64,000 nucleotides of DNA from Lepidonotus clava. Taxonomy: Eukaryota; Annelida; Polychaeta; Phyllodocida; Polynoidae. Shown here piece by piece: positions 19,731-31,653 of this stretch. Under the pieces are notes generated by a model. It worked only from the letters and a program-made list of their open reading frames with translations, searched no databases and was not told the DNA's origin. Each line of letters opens with the position of its first letter. Within the stretch, counting starts at the first letter, position 1. The stretch is from contig OW387133.1 of the NCBI GenBank assembly GCA_936440205.1, positions 3,748,001 through 3,812,000 on the forward strand, read 5' to 3'. Both the position numbers and the translations under genes were made by a program.

Positions 19731-20446
19731 ACCAAGCCAGAGCACAACGTAACAGTCACATTATAGAACCATACTTCTTTGGTTAGTCTGTTACTTACTA
19801 AAAGAGCACATGACCATTACGTTATTTTTCTGAAAGGTTGAGACCGAACCAAAACAAAATGTTATCATAATGTTCCAATGAAGTAATGTCAAGACCAAAT
19901 CCAAACAGAATGTCATAGTGACATCCTGGTCAAGACCTCACTTAAAAGAACATTATTGTAACTTCCTCACCAGGGCAGGTCCCAACCTAACCTAAACAGA
20001 ATTTTATTGTGATGTTCTGATTAAGTCAAGTCCTAAACAGAATGTAATCGTGACTATTCTATTAGGTCAGGTGTCAACATAACCTAAACAGAATGTCATT
20101 GTGACATTCTGATTAGGTGAGGTCTAGACCTGATTTAAACAGAACGTTGTTGTGACTTCCTGGCCAGGGGAGGTCCCAACCTTACCTAAACAGAATGTTA
20201 CAGTGACCATCTTATTAAGTTAGGTGTCACCCTAACCTTAACAGAATCTTATTGTAACATTCTTATTAAGTCTCAGCCTCATAAACAACCATACAAGAAC
20301 TTTATCAGAATGTTGTGATGTAACGTTGCAACAGTTGGTTGCAGTGAGATCAAAAGAACATCACTGCAACCTAACAGTGTGACATAACAAGAATCAATCC
20401 AGAATGTTGCTGCAAAATTATTATAACGTCATTTCCTTGGCTGGGT
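19731..20446. repeat. CCAAGG-TIR MITE family, long copy
   Basis: The left end ACCAAGCCAG...CAACGTAACAGTCAC is inverted at the right as ...ACGTCATTTCCTTGGCTGGG. The interior has at least seven diverged tandem units of AACAGAATGTNATTGTGACATTCT followed by TAGGTCAGGTC. No ORF of interest. Part of its right end is repeated at 25150-25281. Confidence 0.65.
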
Positions 20447-20729
20447 GTGTTTCACTGTGAAAGGAAGATTTGAGATTTCACACAGGAGTAGGCAGACCTA
20501 TTACTAGTCCTGTCCCTGCTGCCAGTGAGAGACAAGGACTAATGAAAATCTTTGATAAACAACCTGGTACCTGTGACCTTTTCCCCCACCAATGGAAATC
20601 ACATAGATAAAATAAGTGGCTAAAGGCACTCAAATGGAATGAAGTTCCCACTCACCTGGTTCAGTAGCAGTCATGGAGAAGAATGCCATGTCCAATCCAC
20701 TTCTACTCATTATACACTGTTATATGTAT
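20313..20729. repeat. Host direct repeat bracketing the YR retroelement, left copy
   Basis: About 415 bp is nearly identical (only a handful of differences by eye) to 25150-25565 in the same orientation. It holds the end of a MITE, a conserved upstream block of the transporter genes and a minus-strand donor CAG|GTGAGTGG at 20655/20656. Confidence 0.85.
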
Positions 20730-20730
20730 A

Positions 20731-21389
20731 GCTACCGAATGGTGAATATGGACAACTCAGGGAACACACAAAGGGCGGTTATATGCATACTTTATTGGAG
20801 CCGAACACGCCCCAAAGAAAAAAGAAAAAGAAAAAAAGTCAACCTTACATACATATCTCCTGTATGTGCAGCCAGTCTGTGTGTGTGTTACCTTCAGTGT
20901 TGTAGTGGGGAGTGAGGCCAGTCACATGCCCTCAGGGCAATATAATTATAAACAAAGTGTAGGCCCTGCCATCTGGTGTTAGTTCTCACAGGCTTCTCAT
21001 CCACTAGGTGGCAACCATGTGCCATAGTCTGTTCACTGGCCCAACCCTGCATACTGAATGCAGACAGGATCCTATAGGCCCTGCCATCTGGTGTTAGTTC
21101 TCACAGGCTTCTCATCCACTAGGTGGCAACCATGTGCCATAGTCTGTTCACTGGCCCAACCCTGCATACTGAATGCAGACAGGATCCTATCCCCTAAGTA
21201 GCAACCAAGTGCCAAGTCATACCAATAGTAGGGAATGATACACATCATAACATAGTTGTCCCACCACTGAGCTATACCGATATAATAAACATTATATCTC
21301 CCATAGCTACCGAATGGTGAATATGGACAACTCAGGGAACACACAAAGGGCGGTTATATGCATACTTTATTGGAGCCGAACACGCCCAA
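20731..21389. repeat. 3'-side repeats of the YR retroelement
   Basis: A block starting AGCTACCGAATGGTGAATA occurs at 20731-20811 and again at 21304-21389. Between them a 115-bp unit starting TAGGCCCTGCCATCTGG is present twice in tandem (20960-21074 and 21075-21189). Confidence 0.8.
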
Positions 21390-21644
21390 CGCCCAACAAG
21401 AGGCTACAATAATATGCATCAATCAATCCAGGATATCTTTGTAGAGGACGATCCATGATAACTGGCAATCACCAACCAGTGCAATCAGAAATCCAATCCA
21501 TTGAAATGAAAAGCAGAACCAGGTCCGCATAGTCAATGTAGCATGAATCCTAGACAATGATGATCTAGAATATCTCAATGAAACATGGCAGCAGCATATT
21601 TCCAATGCGGGATTCCAAGGATTTATCCAGATAGAGTAGTACAC

Positions 21645-22496
21645 TCATGCTCTCCAGTCTCCTAGTGACTTAATGTCATTCAAAGGAACACCAGCCTCTG
21701 CTAAGGCCGTTGCCCCCCCTCGTCGCAGAGAATGAGAAGTATACTTACTAAGATGCAGATCATCACAAGCTTTAGATAACCTTAATGTAAACCACTGATA
21801 AGTACACAAGGTAAATTTAGAATATTTAATGTATGCCAGGCAGTTAGAAAAAGGGGAAGGGTAATTAACCATAGCTAGAAGACGCAGGAGATAAGTTCGA
21901 ACACAAAAAATTGAATCAGGAATCATGACTAAAGGGATCTCTAAGACGTGTTCCTTAAAGGATATCATCTTGGTACGACGTAAGGATAATAAAACACCCC
22001 ACGCAGTAAATTTAATATCGGAGACCCTCAAAGCCATATCCTTCTCAAATAAATTTGACTTGCGCAACAAGGCCCTGAATCCTATAATCAAGGATAACCA
22101 AAAAGCCAAGTCCTCTGAGTCGGATAGGTCCAATGTTGAAAAAATAAGCCTCAAGTCACAAATTGACATAGGCTTAGCTGATTTAGACTCATCTCCTAAT
22201 GTCCTACGTATACCCTTCAGTGTAAACACGATTGAATGGTCGTGAATATCCACATGGGGAATATTATTAACCCTGTGGAGGACCCATACAGCTGATAAAT
22301 AATTCTGTATGGATGAAAAACTGAAGGAATCTGCCATGTGTGACAAATATAGACACACTGTTTCAATACTGGCGGGTAGAGGAGATAACTCATAATTCGC
22401 ACAAAAATCCAGATAATGCCGCCACTGCACTTTGCGGGTTGAAAAGGTAGATTCAGCCATCCATCTGGACTGATAGTACAGAGACTTAGCCCTCAA
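21645..22496 (-). mobile_element. YR retroelement part: tyrosine recombinase region
   Basis: The region reads QWRHYLDFCANYELSPLPAS at the N-terminal side and HSLRRGGATALAEAGVPL toward the C-terminus, the HxxR signature region of phage-integrase-type recombinases used by DIRS/Ngaro elements in place of a DDE integrase. This is a fossil. Confidence 0.8.
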
Positions 22497-24417
22497 TGAA
22501 TCCAGACCTGAAATGAATGGAAAGAGGAGGCTTGAATCCCTTCAACTTTGGACTAGTGATGCGAGACAAAAAATCAGGAATAATGTTATCAGTCGTACTA
22601 ATGTACTGGGCAACAATATGAATGTCAAAAATAAAACATAACCAGAACAACTCGCGAATCCAGTTCATGCAATGGACACTCCTGCTCCTACCAGTATTTA
22701 CCATTAGTACCACTTGGGTATTGTCCGATTTAAATCTGACTTTGCATCCACTCCATGCTCTGCCCCACCGTCTAACAGTAGCCAAAACAGGCCACAATTC
22801 CAACAGATTAATATCTGGATTAGAATGAATGTCAGTAGGCGGTGGAACCCAATTGTCATTAGGTACATCAACATCAGCATAGATAAGGGGATTGTCTGAC
22901 CATGAACCCACCAAATAGTCACCATTCTAAGTCGCACCAAAACCTGACATAGAAGAATCAGTTGCTACTGGGTAAGTAAGTAAGATTCTATCATCTATGA
23001 TGGGGGCCTTACCATTAAATACACGGCAAAATTGCACCCACCAACTAATATCTGATCTAAACCAGTCAGGAAGAATCAGAACATCATGCTTATCATTACC
23101 CTGTTTAGCTAGGTTAATAAGGCGACGAGAAAAAGTATGCCCTCCCCTAACAACCTTGCTGGCATGAGAAATGACTCCACACAAGGAATCCAACTCATGT
23201 TTGGTAGCAGAAACCTTGTCAGGCTTAGCAAAATTAGTGACCAAGTCACACAAACGGACTAGTTTGTCATCTGGAAGACTGAGCTCCATACAGGTACTAT
23301 CTATAATCAAACCAAGATATCGTACCCGTGTGGAAGGAGCAACCACCTTTTCGGTAGCAATATCAAATCCCAGAAATTCCAGCAGGCCAGATAAAACATC
23401 TAGGGCTCTTTGACATTCAACTGCAGAAGGTGACATGACCAAAAAATTCTCCAAATAGCCAAATACATCTGCAAAGCCCCTCAAAGACATTCCCCTAACA
23501 ATAAATTCTGTTAATTGGGTGAATACCCAGGGTGCACACTTAAGGCCAAAACATAGGCAATTGTCGGTGAAAGTTGTCGGGATATCATCAAAATCCCACA
23601 CAAAACCCTGAAACTTTCGATGGTCAGGATTAATATTAACCGACCGGTATGCTGATTTGATATCAAGGACTGCCATAAAGGCACCAGCATATAATCTATC
23701 GGTCACATCATCAATATGAGTATAGGAAAAGGTAGCACAGGTATCGACCATATAATTATTAATAGAACGGCCCAAAGGAAGCCTACAATCAGTAATAGGT
23801 CTCAATTTCCCTGATGACTTATGAACCGCACCAAGAGAATGAATACACTGTGGGAGAGCATCTGCCACAGAAACCTTCTGCCTATCCAACTCAGTGTGAA
23901 CAATTTTATCCATTTGTAACCTGAACTCATCGCTTGAAATAGATGAATAATTGGCACAGGAGTATGAATCAATCTCAACATTGTCCACAATGTCAAAGCC
24001 ATTAGCTACTCCGGAATATATATATGTGGCATTAATATCAATGGCTTCCGGCCGCCTGTAACACTCATTGAAAAAAGCGCAAGGCTTCAATTGTAGCTGG
24101 CAACCTGCCAAAACATGGTCACAACCACTTAAACAAGGTGCAGTAACAGGTAAGTCACGATCAACAAAAAAATGATTAGTAAAATACTGTGACACTGAAA
24201 GGTGGTTGTAATCGGCAGGATCCCCATATAAGGGGGGAACATACTCATTAGGATGATCACCAGAAAGTTCTGTAACACCTGAAAGGTGGTCACAACCAGC
24301 AGGATCCCCATATAAGGGGAAAACATACTCATCTGGATAATCACCATGAAGTTCCATAGCATTACTCTGAGGACCAAAATTAATCCCAGATAATTTCCCT
24401 TCACTCAGAGAACCCAA
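22486..24417 (-). mobile_element. YR retroelement part: reverse transcriptase and RNase H region
   Basis: RT motifs include HKSSGKLRPITDCRLPLG, AVLDIKSAYRSVNINPDHR and FGLKCAPWVFTQLTEF. The RNase H-like region carries KSDNTQVVLMVNTGRS and ISTTDNIIPDFLSRI. Both are typical of the DIRS/Ngaro lineage. A short tandem duplication (YGDPAG / YGDPAD) lies on the N-terminal side. This is a fossil. Confidence 0.8.
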
Positions 24418-24447
24418 TAATGTAACCTCTGGAAGGGAAGCCTCATC

Positions 24448-25148
24448 CTATCTGCTAAAATTCGCATTGGATGGAGAAGTGGATGCACTACCAGCATTGG
24501 CAGAAGACTTGGGACAATCAGAGCTACGGTGATTACCGTAACATTCTGTACACAAATGCTTCAGTGTACAATTCTGTCCCTGACATTTTTTACTGGCATT
24601 CCACTTCCAGCACAAACCAATGGGTAAGCGTTTCTTCTGGTCATTACGGACAGATGACTTAGTATCAGACACCTTCTGTTTAGGCTTCAGGTTTTCTGGA
24701 CCTAAAAACCTGTGTACCAACGCTTGATCCCCATAAACCATGGTATTTTCACCCAGAATGTCCGCCCTTTCTCTAACAGCCTGGTCATATCTGACTAACG
24801 AAGCAGCAGTATAAACCTTTGATTTGTCAACCAAAAACCGAACATGTTTTAAATAACAATTGACTGAATAACCCTGTGTGATTAAACTGTCAATTAAGGA
24901 AAGGTTTGCAGATAAAACATCCTCAAGTGTACGATAATCAGATGATTTAGAGTCAAAAGGCATGTGAATATCTATATCAAAGAAGCGTAACTTACGTTTC
25001 CTGCGCTCTGTACGGTCACGGGGGGGTGAATAATCACAGTAGTACTCATCACGCCGGTCATTGCCATCAAGCCTAGGCCGGTGCCCACGAACCAAAGGTG
25101 TGAAGTGGGTGGAAGCGGTGTGTTTCTGTAAAACTGGGTCAGTCCCAT
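24448..25148 (-). mobile_element. YR retroelement part: gag-like region
   Basis: The FDIDIHMPFDSKSSDYRTLE and NLSLIDSLITQGYSVNCYLKH segments are characteristic of DIRS-group gag-like proteins. A Cys/His-rich tail follows (CWKWNASKKCQ, CTLKHLCTECYGNH), consistent with nucleic-acid binding. This is a fossil. Confidence 0.75.
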
Positions 25149-25149
25149 G

Positions 25150-25565
25150 TGTGATGTAACGTTGCAACAGTTGGTTGCAGTGAGATCAAAAGAACATCAC
25201 TGCAACCTTACAGTGTGACATAACAAGAATCAATCCAGAATGTTGCTGCAAAATTATTATAACGTCATTTCCTTGGCTGGGTGTGTTTCACTGTGAAACG
25301 AAGATTTGAGATTTCACACAGGAGTAGGCAGACCTATTACTAGTCCTGTCCCTGCTGCCAGTGGGAGACAAGGACTAATGAAAATCTTTGATAAACAACC
25401 TGGTACCTGTGACCTTTTCACCCACCAATGGAAATCACATAGATAAAATAAGTGGCTAAAGGCACTCAAATGGAATGAAGTTCCCACTCACCTGGTTCAG
25501 TAGCAGTCATGGAGAAGAATGCCATGTCCAATCCACTTCTACTCATTATACACTGTTATATGTAT
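25150..25565. repeat. Host direct repeat bracketing the YR retroelement, right copy
   Basis: This is the partner of 20313-20729 with about 99% identity by eye. It contains the minus-strand stretch ATGGCATTCTTCTCCATGAC ending in a CCAG|GTGAGTGG donor at 25491/25492. This is a candidate leader exon of gene A. Confidence 0.85.
25492..25530 (-). promoter_or_regulatory. Candidate 5' leader exon end of gene A
   Basis: On the minus strand a short segment ends ACTGAACCAG|GTGAGTGGGAA. The intron side is conserved upstream of gene C (3970-4080). The ATG exon of the transporter has a conserved 3' splice site 25 nt before the ATG, so a leader exon is required. Joining here would leave the transporter ATG as the first in-frame start, with a short upstream ORF possible. 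The duplicate at 20656 is equally possible. Confidence 0.35.
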
Positions 25566-26607
25566 TATACTATTTTTTGTATATGCCTCTCATCGGTATG
25601 AAAAGCACAAAAAATGTGATAATGAGTTATACTTTTTTAATCCCCAATTTAGAGTACCTGTACTGGTATGGGACCATGGGTATAACCTCTGCTCTTTATC
25701 ACCAACTGTCACTGAGTGCCAATTTCACGGCTACACATGCCTCTCTCTTTGTCAGTGGTGGGAGGGTGGCCTCTGGCCAGCCAGCCATGACTGAGAGAGA
25801 TGGCTGACTGTGAAAGGAAGAGTTGAGATTTCCAATAAAAGGTGCCTCATGTCAATTAAAAATGTCTTGATTAACCTGATAACATATATAAGAAACTACA
25901 GGAATAGATATGTGAGCTGTGTGAAAATCTAAAAGGAACTGACCAAAACTGCCTCACTGAACATATATGCTAGAATGAGAATCCTTCCTCTTTTATATAT
26001 GCTTGAGAAGAGTATATCAAGGTGTTGATTGTTTGGATTTAAAATTTCTTATATAGCAATTCCTTATTTAGATAAACAGCAAATTCCTTTACTTAATTTC
26101 AAGAGGGCAGCATTAACTATATATGCAGGTTGATCTATGTTACACTGAATATTAGGCCTCCAAAGAAAGCAGCAACATGACTACGCTCCACTCCATGACA
26201 CTACACCCTTATCTGCTAGGTGTCACCACTAGCAAAATCTATAGGCTTATATGCCACTTCCTTCCAGTTTTTTTATGCCAATCTTTGAGAGTCGGTACAC
26301 TATTTTTGAGATAGAAGCTGGATATATCATTCCAGGTCAGTGTAATGAATCGGCGGGAAATGCTGGGAACCAGCAAAATATGTCTGCACAGTAGCCATTA
26401 TGTAGATCATGTCTGTGCAGTAATCACCATATAGATCTATACTTACGTCTATGGAGTAGCAAGCATACTGTCCTCAGACGGTTGGATCTAACATAGAATG
26501 TATTTATCAATTATAATGTCATCATATTTAGCATGTTCATCTATTGTGATGCATAAATAGTCCAGGTTACTTGATGTATAACTTTACTCCATTATGCTAG
26601 TATTCCT
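25566..26607. other. Intergenic DNA upstream of gene A
   Basis: No gene is recognised. Short open stretches around 25519-25807 lack family resemblance and any conserved partner in the window. Confidence 0.5.
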
Positions 26608-27150
26608 TTGCCAAATATGTTATAACAAAGTTGCAGCAACATTTTGGATTGTCATTGTTAGATTACATAGTAACATTGCAACTGCAACCAACTTTTGCAA
26701 CATTACATTGTAACATTCTTGTAAAATTCTAGTAATGTTATTATGAGGTTAATATTGCGACCTCAGCAAATAAGATTGTCACAATAATGTTCTGCTTAGG
26801 TGTAGTTTAGACCTCACTGACAAAGAATATCAAAATAATGTTCTGTTTAGGTTAGGTTGACACCTGATGTAATAAGATATAGTTATAGTAACAGTTTGTT
26901 TAGGTAAGGTTAACCTGACCTAATCAGAACTTCAAAGTCACAATATGTTTAGGTGAAGTTGGGATCTCACCTGTTGAGGAGGTCACACCAATGTTCTGTT
27001 TAAGTGAGGTCTGGACCTCACCTAATCAGAATGTCATAATAACATCTCTCAGAAAAATAATGTAACAGTTACATGGTGTTTTAGTAAGCAACAGACAAAC
27101 TGAAAAACGATAGTTGCACAATGTGACTGTTACATCACCCATTGCCTGGG
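26608..27150. repeat. CCAAGG-TIR MITE family copy
   Basis: The interior carries inverted-sense units of the family motif (AATGTTCTGTTTAGGTNAGGTT, GTCACAATAATGTTCTG) and ends near CATTGCCTGGG. The terminal repeats are diverged. Confidence 0.55.
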
Positions 27151-27399
27151 ATTGCTTTGAATTGGGTTGAGGGATGGGGAAAGGGGTAGGCACAGGTCAC
27201 GTGCATATGGACATCGGAGCAGGGGAGCTTGTTAGTAAAGAATAAGTAGAGAATTCGTTGTGTGAAATGACTTTTCCTACATTCCATTTGCATCCGTCTA
27301 TAATATAGAATTAAAGAAATCAATCCATTCTTAAATCAAAAACATTTTTTATTCAATTCATCAGATTGAGATTGGCATTATCTTACTGGCGGTGTCTTA

Positions 27400-28150
27400 A
27401 CTTTTCCTAGTTTGTAGCTTGCCTGCTGAGAGGCTTTGAAAAGAGGACCAATGTGTCTGAAGATAGCTTCTACTGAAGATTCAGGAGTGTACAGTGGTTT
27501 TAGCAAGCCCTGTGCACATGCATTCAAGTTGCTGTGCTCCTTTGCCCTCTGGGAGGAAAGAACCAGTCATAGTCTTCAGTGGAGAATCAGAATTGTCTTA
27601 CTTTGCTTTTGGGGTTGACAATTTTACTGTGCTCCCGGGAGTGACAAGAGCAAAGTATCTTTTGTCATGCACATAGAGTGTTGATCTTATAGTCCTTAAT
27701 AAGCCCATCTCAGGTTACACCAAAATTAAGGTTTATTAAGAAATATTTTCAAAATTGTCTCCACACTTATTCCCTGAAGACAGTTGTATAATTCAAAATT
27801 AGCCAAAGCAATTTGGTTGGCAGATTGCTCCTAATATTTGTGAAATGCAGCTTTATATTTTGGCCTTTTTGCTATAGGAACCAACATTAAAGCCTGTAAG
27901 CCCAGTTTATAATGACCAACCCTATTTTTTCCTGAAGTGCAGCATTTTGATTGACTGGCAAACTTGCAAGTGCTTCAATTGATTTAAGAAAACATAATGT
28001 TCAAGCATTTCTTGCAGTGTCTGAAAGAATTTTTGTTACTGATATTACCCAGTTACAAAAAGTCCAAAAAGGTAGGGTACGTAGCAGACGCAGTAGGCTT
28101 GAGGAAAAGGTGTTTGAGTTAGCCCTTTTTATTAATGAATGAAAGCTATA
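27400..28150 (+). other. Unrecognised region with short open frames
   Basis: Three short open stretches in different frames (27436-27618, 27494-27676, 27951-28142) read partly protein-like, for example PVIVFSGESELSYFAFGVD and KHNVQAFLAVSERIFVTDIT. I recognise no family and no splice structure ties them together. It could be the remnant of a host exon or of an element. Confidence 0.2.
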
Positions 28151-28362
28151 TCACAATACAGTGCTCTCTGAATACCTCTTACATTGATTATGATAGATGA
28201 GAATAATGTATACATGAACTCAGTTTCCAAATGAACACCAATTAGTACATGTTTAGAATCACAATCACCATCATTCTGATAATATATATATCAAACTATA
28301 GATACAATATATTTCTAGTGATATAAAGTAATGTAGGAGTAAGAGAGAGGAGGGTGCTGCCC

Positions 28363-28483
28363 CCGTCTACCCAGCCAAGGTGCGACGTAACGGTCACATT
28401 CTGCGACGTTCTAATAATATTCTGTGATGTTCTGAAATGTTATTAGAACGTTTTTCGACGTCACATCCTTGGCTGGGTAGGTA
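28363..28483. repeat. CCAAGG-TIR MITE family, minimal copy
   Basis: This is a clean 120-bp palindrome-like element. It starts CTACCCAGCCAAGGTGCGAC and ends with the complement ...GACGTCACATCCTTGGCTGGGTAG. It gives the best view of the family TIR (about 22 bp). Confidence 0.8.
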
Positions 28484-28969
28484 TATTATACCTACACTAG
28501 GCAGGGCTTAGCAATACAATCCACCAGATTGTTTACCTACCTGTACCTGTCTCTTCATATTGTTTACTTAAAATAAATGGCCATATTTCCCTTTCCTCAG
28601 TCTTTTTAGGCCTGCTGATGCCCTCCTGTAGATGTTGCACTGATGACATTGTAGTAGCCATTGAGGTACTGGCTGACATATTGCCATTATTGTTGATAAT
28701 TTCATCTTAGATCCTGGTTTCAAGTATATATCATGGTTAGATGATAACTTACTCTCTGGGTATTACTGTATCATTACATTGAAACAAAGATTGAAATTGT
28801 ACCGTCTTGGGAAAATCTTTAATGGTACTATAATATTTCAGATTGCAACCTCGTGCTGTGTTTGGATGAGATTCGTTATACCAGGTCAAACACTGAACTC
28901 ATAACCATTGCCAAATCTATAAAGTAAGTCATATGTATCTAGGACGAATGCATTTCAAGAGTATGGGGG

Positions 28970-30150
28970 CATCTCACACTAGCCAAATTTGGATCATAAA
29001 TTGAGATACAATCTTAAATCAATATTTATGACCCTTGTGTTTCTCAGTAAGGATATGTTTTTGTAAATTTGATGGTTTTGGATATGTGACTAAAATCGTT
29101 TCACACCATATTTTTTTGTGTGAAATTTTACGATAAAATTTCCATTTAAGATCTTAAATACTGCTCATGGGCTATCATAACTTTTAAGATTATGGAAATA
29201 AAGCTTGTATTATCTATAACTAAAATGAATTATCAAATATTTGTCAACTCATGATTAAACATTGAATAATGTAGAACATTTTTCAATAATCATTGTTTGT
29301 CCATACCATATGAAACTATGATAATATTGAAGATAAAAAAAGTGTCACCATTTCTTTGTCTTCTGTCACAAATAGCTAAGACATTGCATTTCACAAAAGA
29401 GAAGATAGGAGTTGCAGTATCTTAATTCCAATGTAGATTGCCAGCTTATTAAGTTCATGCAGTATACATTAGAAGGCATATCATCCAACAGTGGTGGGAA
29501 ATACATAGCTCATAATGAATACATATCTAACTATAAATGTACAAATTAACAGAATGAATTCATGATAGAAAATTCAATTATCACTATATGAAACAATTAT
29601 GTCAAGAAACATGACTTTTCCCCATGAATTCTGATCTTATATACATTTTCTATGTTGCCATAGTCATACAAGGGGTACATTAAACAATACTGCCATCTAC
29701 TTATATTTGTATGAACCATATTCAAATTATTTTCTTTTATATGAGGGTTGGCATGTCCTTCAGGTAAAGGTGATTCCCCATTAAATTTGTCTATAGTAAG
29801 TGCTAAGATAAAATATTTAAGATACGACACTCAGTGAAGAACAGTTTGTTGTAAGTCCTACAATTATCTTAGGCCATACTTAAAAAATAGTCTGTTTCCT
29901 GTCCAGTGGTTGGACTAAAAAAAGATGACCTGGGCTGCCACGATTTCTTTATTTTTATTATTCATTTCTCTTTTTATTATTGGTAAGGGTAAAACATACA
30001 ATTTTTGAGAGAAAAAATTGAAAAATGAAAAAAAAGTGTCCCACCCGGCTATAAGATACTCACCCGGCCAGTCCACCGGAAACAGATTTATTTTTAAGTG
30101 TTGCCTTAGCACTTACGATTGTAAAATCACCTTGGTGTGAAATGCACCCT
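28970..30150. mobile_element. Non-autonomous TIR element inserted 3' of gene B
   Basis: The block begins GGGGGCATCTCACACTAG and ends with a complement-like GTGTGAAATGCACCCTAAG. The matching place 3' of gene A (about 5845) lacks it. About 1.18 kb, no transposase ORF seen. Confidence 0.6.
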
Positions 30151-30544
30151 AAGCCAGGAAGAGAATAATATTTGACATTATATATCAATAATACTCTGAA
30201 TACATGGGTACAACATATGCATGACAACACGTCCTTGTGTGAAACAGCAACTTATCATTGTATGTACAAGTTAAGCAACACTTGGCTGTCAGGTTTGATT
30301 AATATCAGAATAGCATGTTTGCCATCAAGTGCTATTATGAATTTAATTACAATTTCCATGTTTTGCCCAGTAATGATATGCAGGAGAGTACACTCAAATA
30401 AAAAAAAAGATCAAAATTTCAATGTCCATACATTATTATTTTGGCAAAATTCTAACTGGAGGAAATGAGGTGTGTAAACTGAATCTTGGAGCAAACTGGT
30501 ATCTGAAAACTCTATTTAATGAATATCCTAGTACTATGTAGCAC

Positions 30545-31653
30545 TCAACCATACCTATTGTCAATTGCCTTTTCCATGGAACCATTTTCACCAGGCCTTT
30601 CTGAAGGTATTTCCTTCTCTTCGGTTAGTGTCCTTACCCCATGGCGGCAACCTAGGGTATGCATGCAGGCAAAGATTCCAAGAAGAAGGCAACTTGCAAC
30701 AAGGAGAATATAGATAAAGCTCACAGGGCCGATACTGTCGTACATACTGCCGAGAGTAAAGGGGCTGGCAATGGCAGCTGAAGTGCAAGCAAGTTGCAAG
30801 AAGCCCATGACGGCAGCACCTGCAACCATGTACTGGTTACAGTAAGTCACTGCAATTGGGAAGAGGGGAGCATTGCCAACTGCCAAGCCACAAATGCAAA
30901 CCCACAGTGCTCCTGGATTGGTCCGGCTGGTGAGAGCTAAAGTCACTGAAGAACAAACAGTGATGCCTATGAATATGAACAGGATGTATTTTGGCTGAAT
31001 CCATTTCGCGATAAGGCCACAAAGGCCCCGTGATATGGTGCATACAACAAAGAACACTGAAAAGAGGAAAACGGCTGAACTTTTTGTCCATTCTGAGTAT
31101 TCAACAGCAAATGTCACTGAAAACATGCCTATTGTGTGCTCGATAAGACAGTAGGCAAATGTAAATAGGCACAGAAGCATTCCAAAGACATGTTCGAATG
31201 ACACTTCTAGGCATTTTCTTTTTTCTTTGTATACCACCTCCGCAGCACTTACTTCCACTGATCCATTCTCCCAGGCGGATTTCTTATTGTTTTTTGATTT
31301 TGCCTTATGGACATCTGAATTATGGTTTATAATATGCCAATGTCTCCAGGTGACATATGCAGCAAATACATAAGTTACTCCTGTAAACAAAACTATAGTG
31401 CCAGTGATTACATAAGCCTTGAACATGTTCAGCCTGTCCGTTTCTAAGTTAAACAGGCTGTAGTTGCTGTTTAAGTAAGCCATAGATGATCCATTGGAGC
31501 CGGAACCTGGATCTGTCTGGTTAGACTGAGGTGTGACAAATGGCTCGGCTATCAGAGGTGCTATCAAGGCTCCTATGCCATACATGCAGGTCAGTCCAGA
31601 CAACCACGGACCATTGGCTGACCCCCACATGTCAACCAGCAGGAGGAAACTGG
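30545..31653 (-). CDS. Gene B coding exon 4 (terminal)
   Basis: This exon starts after a TTTCAG acceptor with ASFLLLVDMWGSANGPW and runs through TM5-TM12 to AIDNRYG and TGA. It is the same length as the gene A exon. Confidence 0.93.

Larger units (their letters stand above)
20730..25149 (-). mobile_element. Fossil tyrosine-recombinase retrotransposon, DIRS/Ngaro-like
   Basis: This is an old copy of a YR retrotransposon read on the minus strand. Parts in order are a gag-like ORF, reverse transcriptase with RNase H, and tyrosine recombinase, followed by repeated sequence at the 3' side. No LTR-type integrase or DDE domain is seen, and I see no methyltransferase domain, which leans toward Ngaro/PAT rather than DIRS-1. 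Repeats at the 3' side (20731-20811 repeated at 21304-21389, with a tandem 115-bp pair between) fit the split-direct-repeat arrangement of that group; the matching 5' partner is not evident. The element looks broken with a few breaks but is not very old, as long reading frames survive. Confidence 0.85.
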
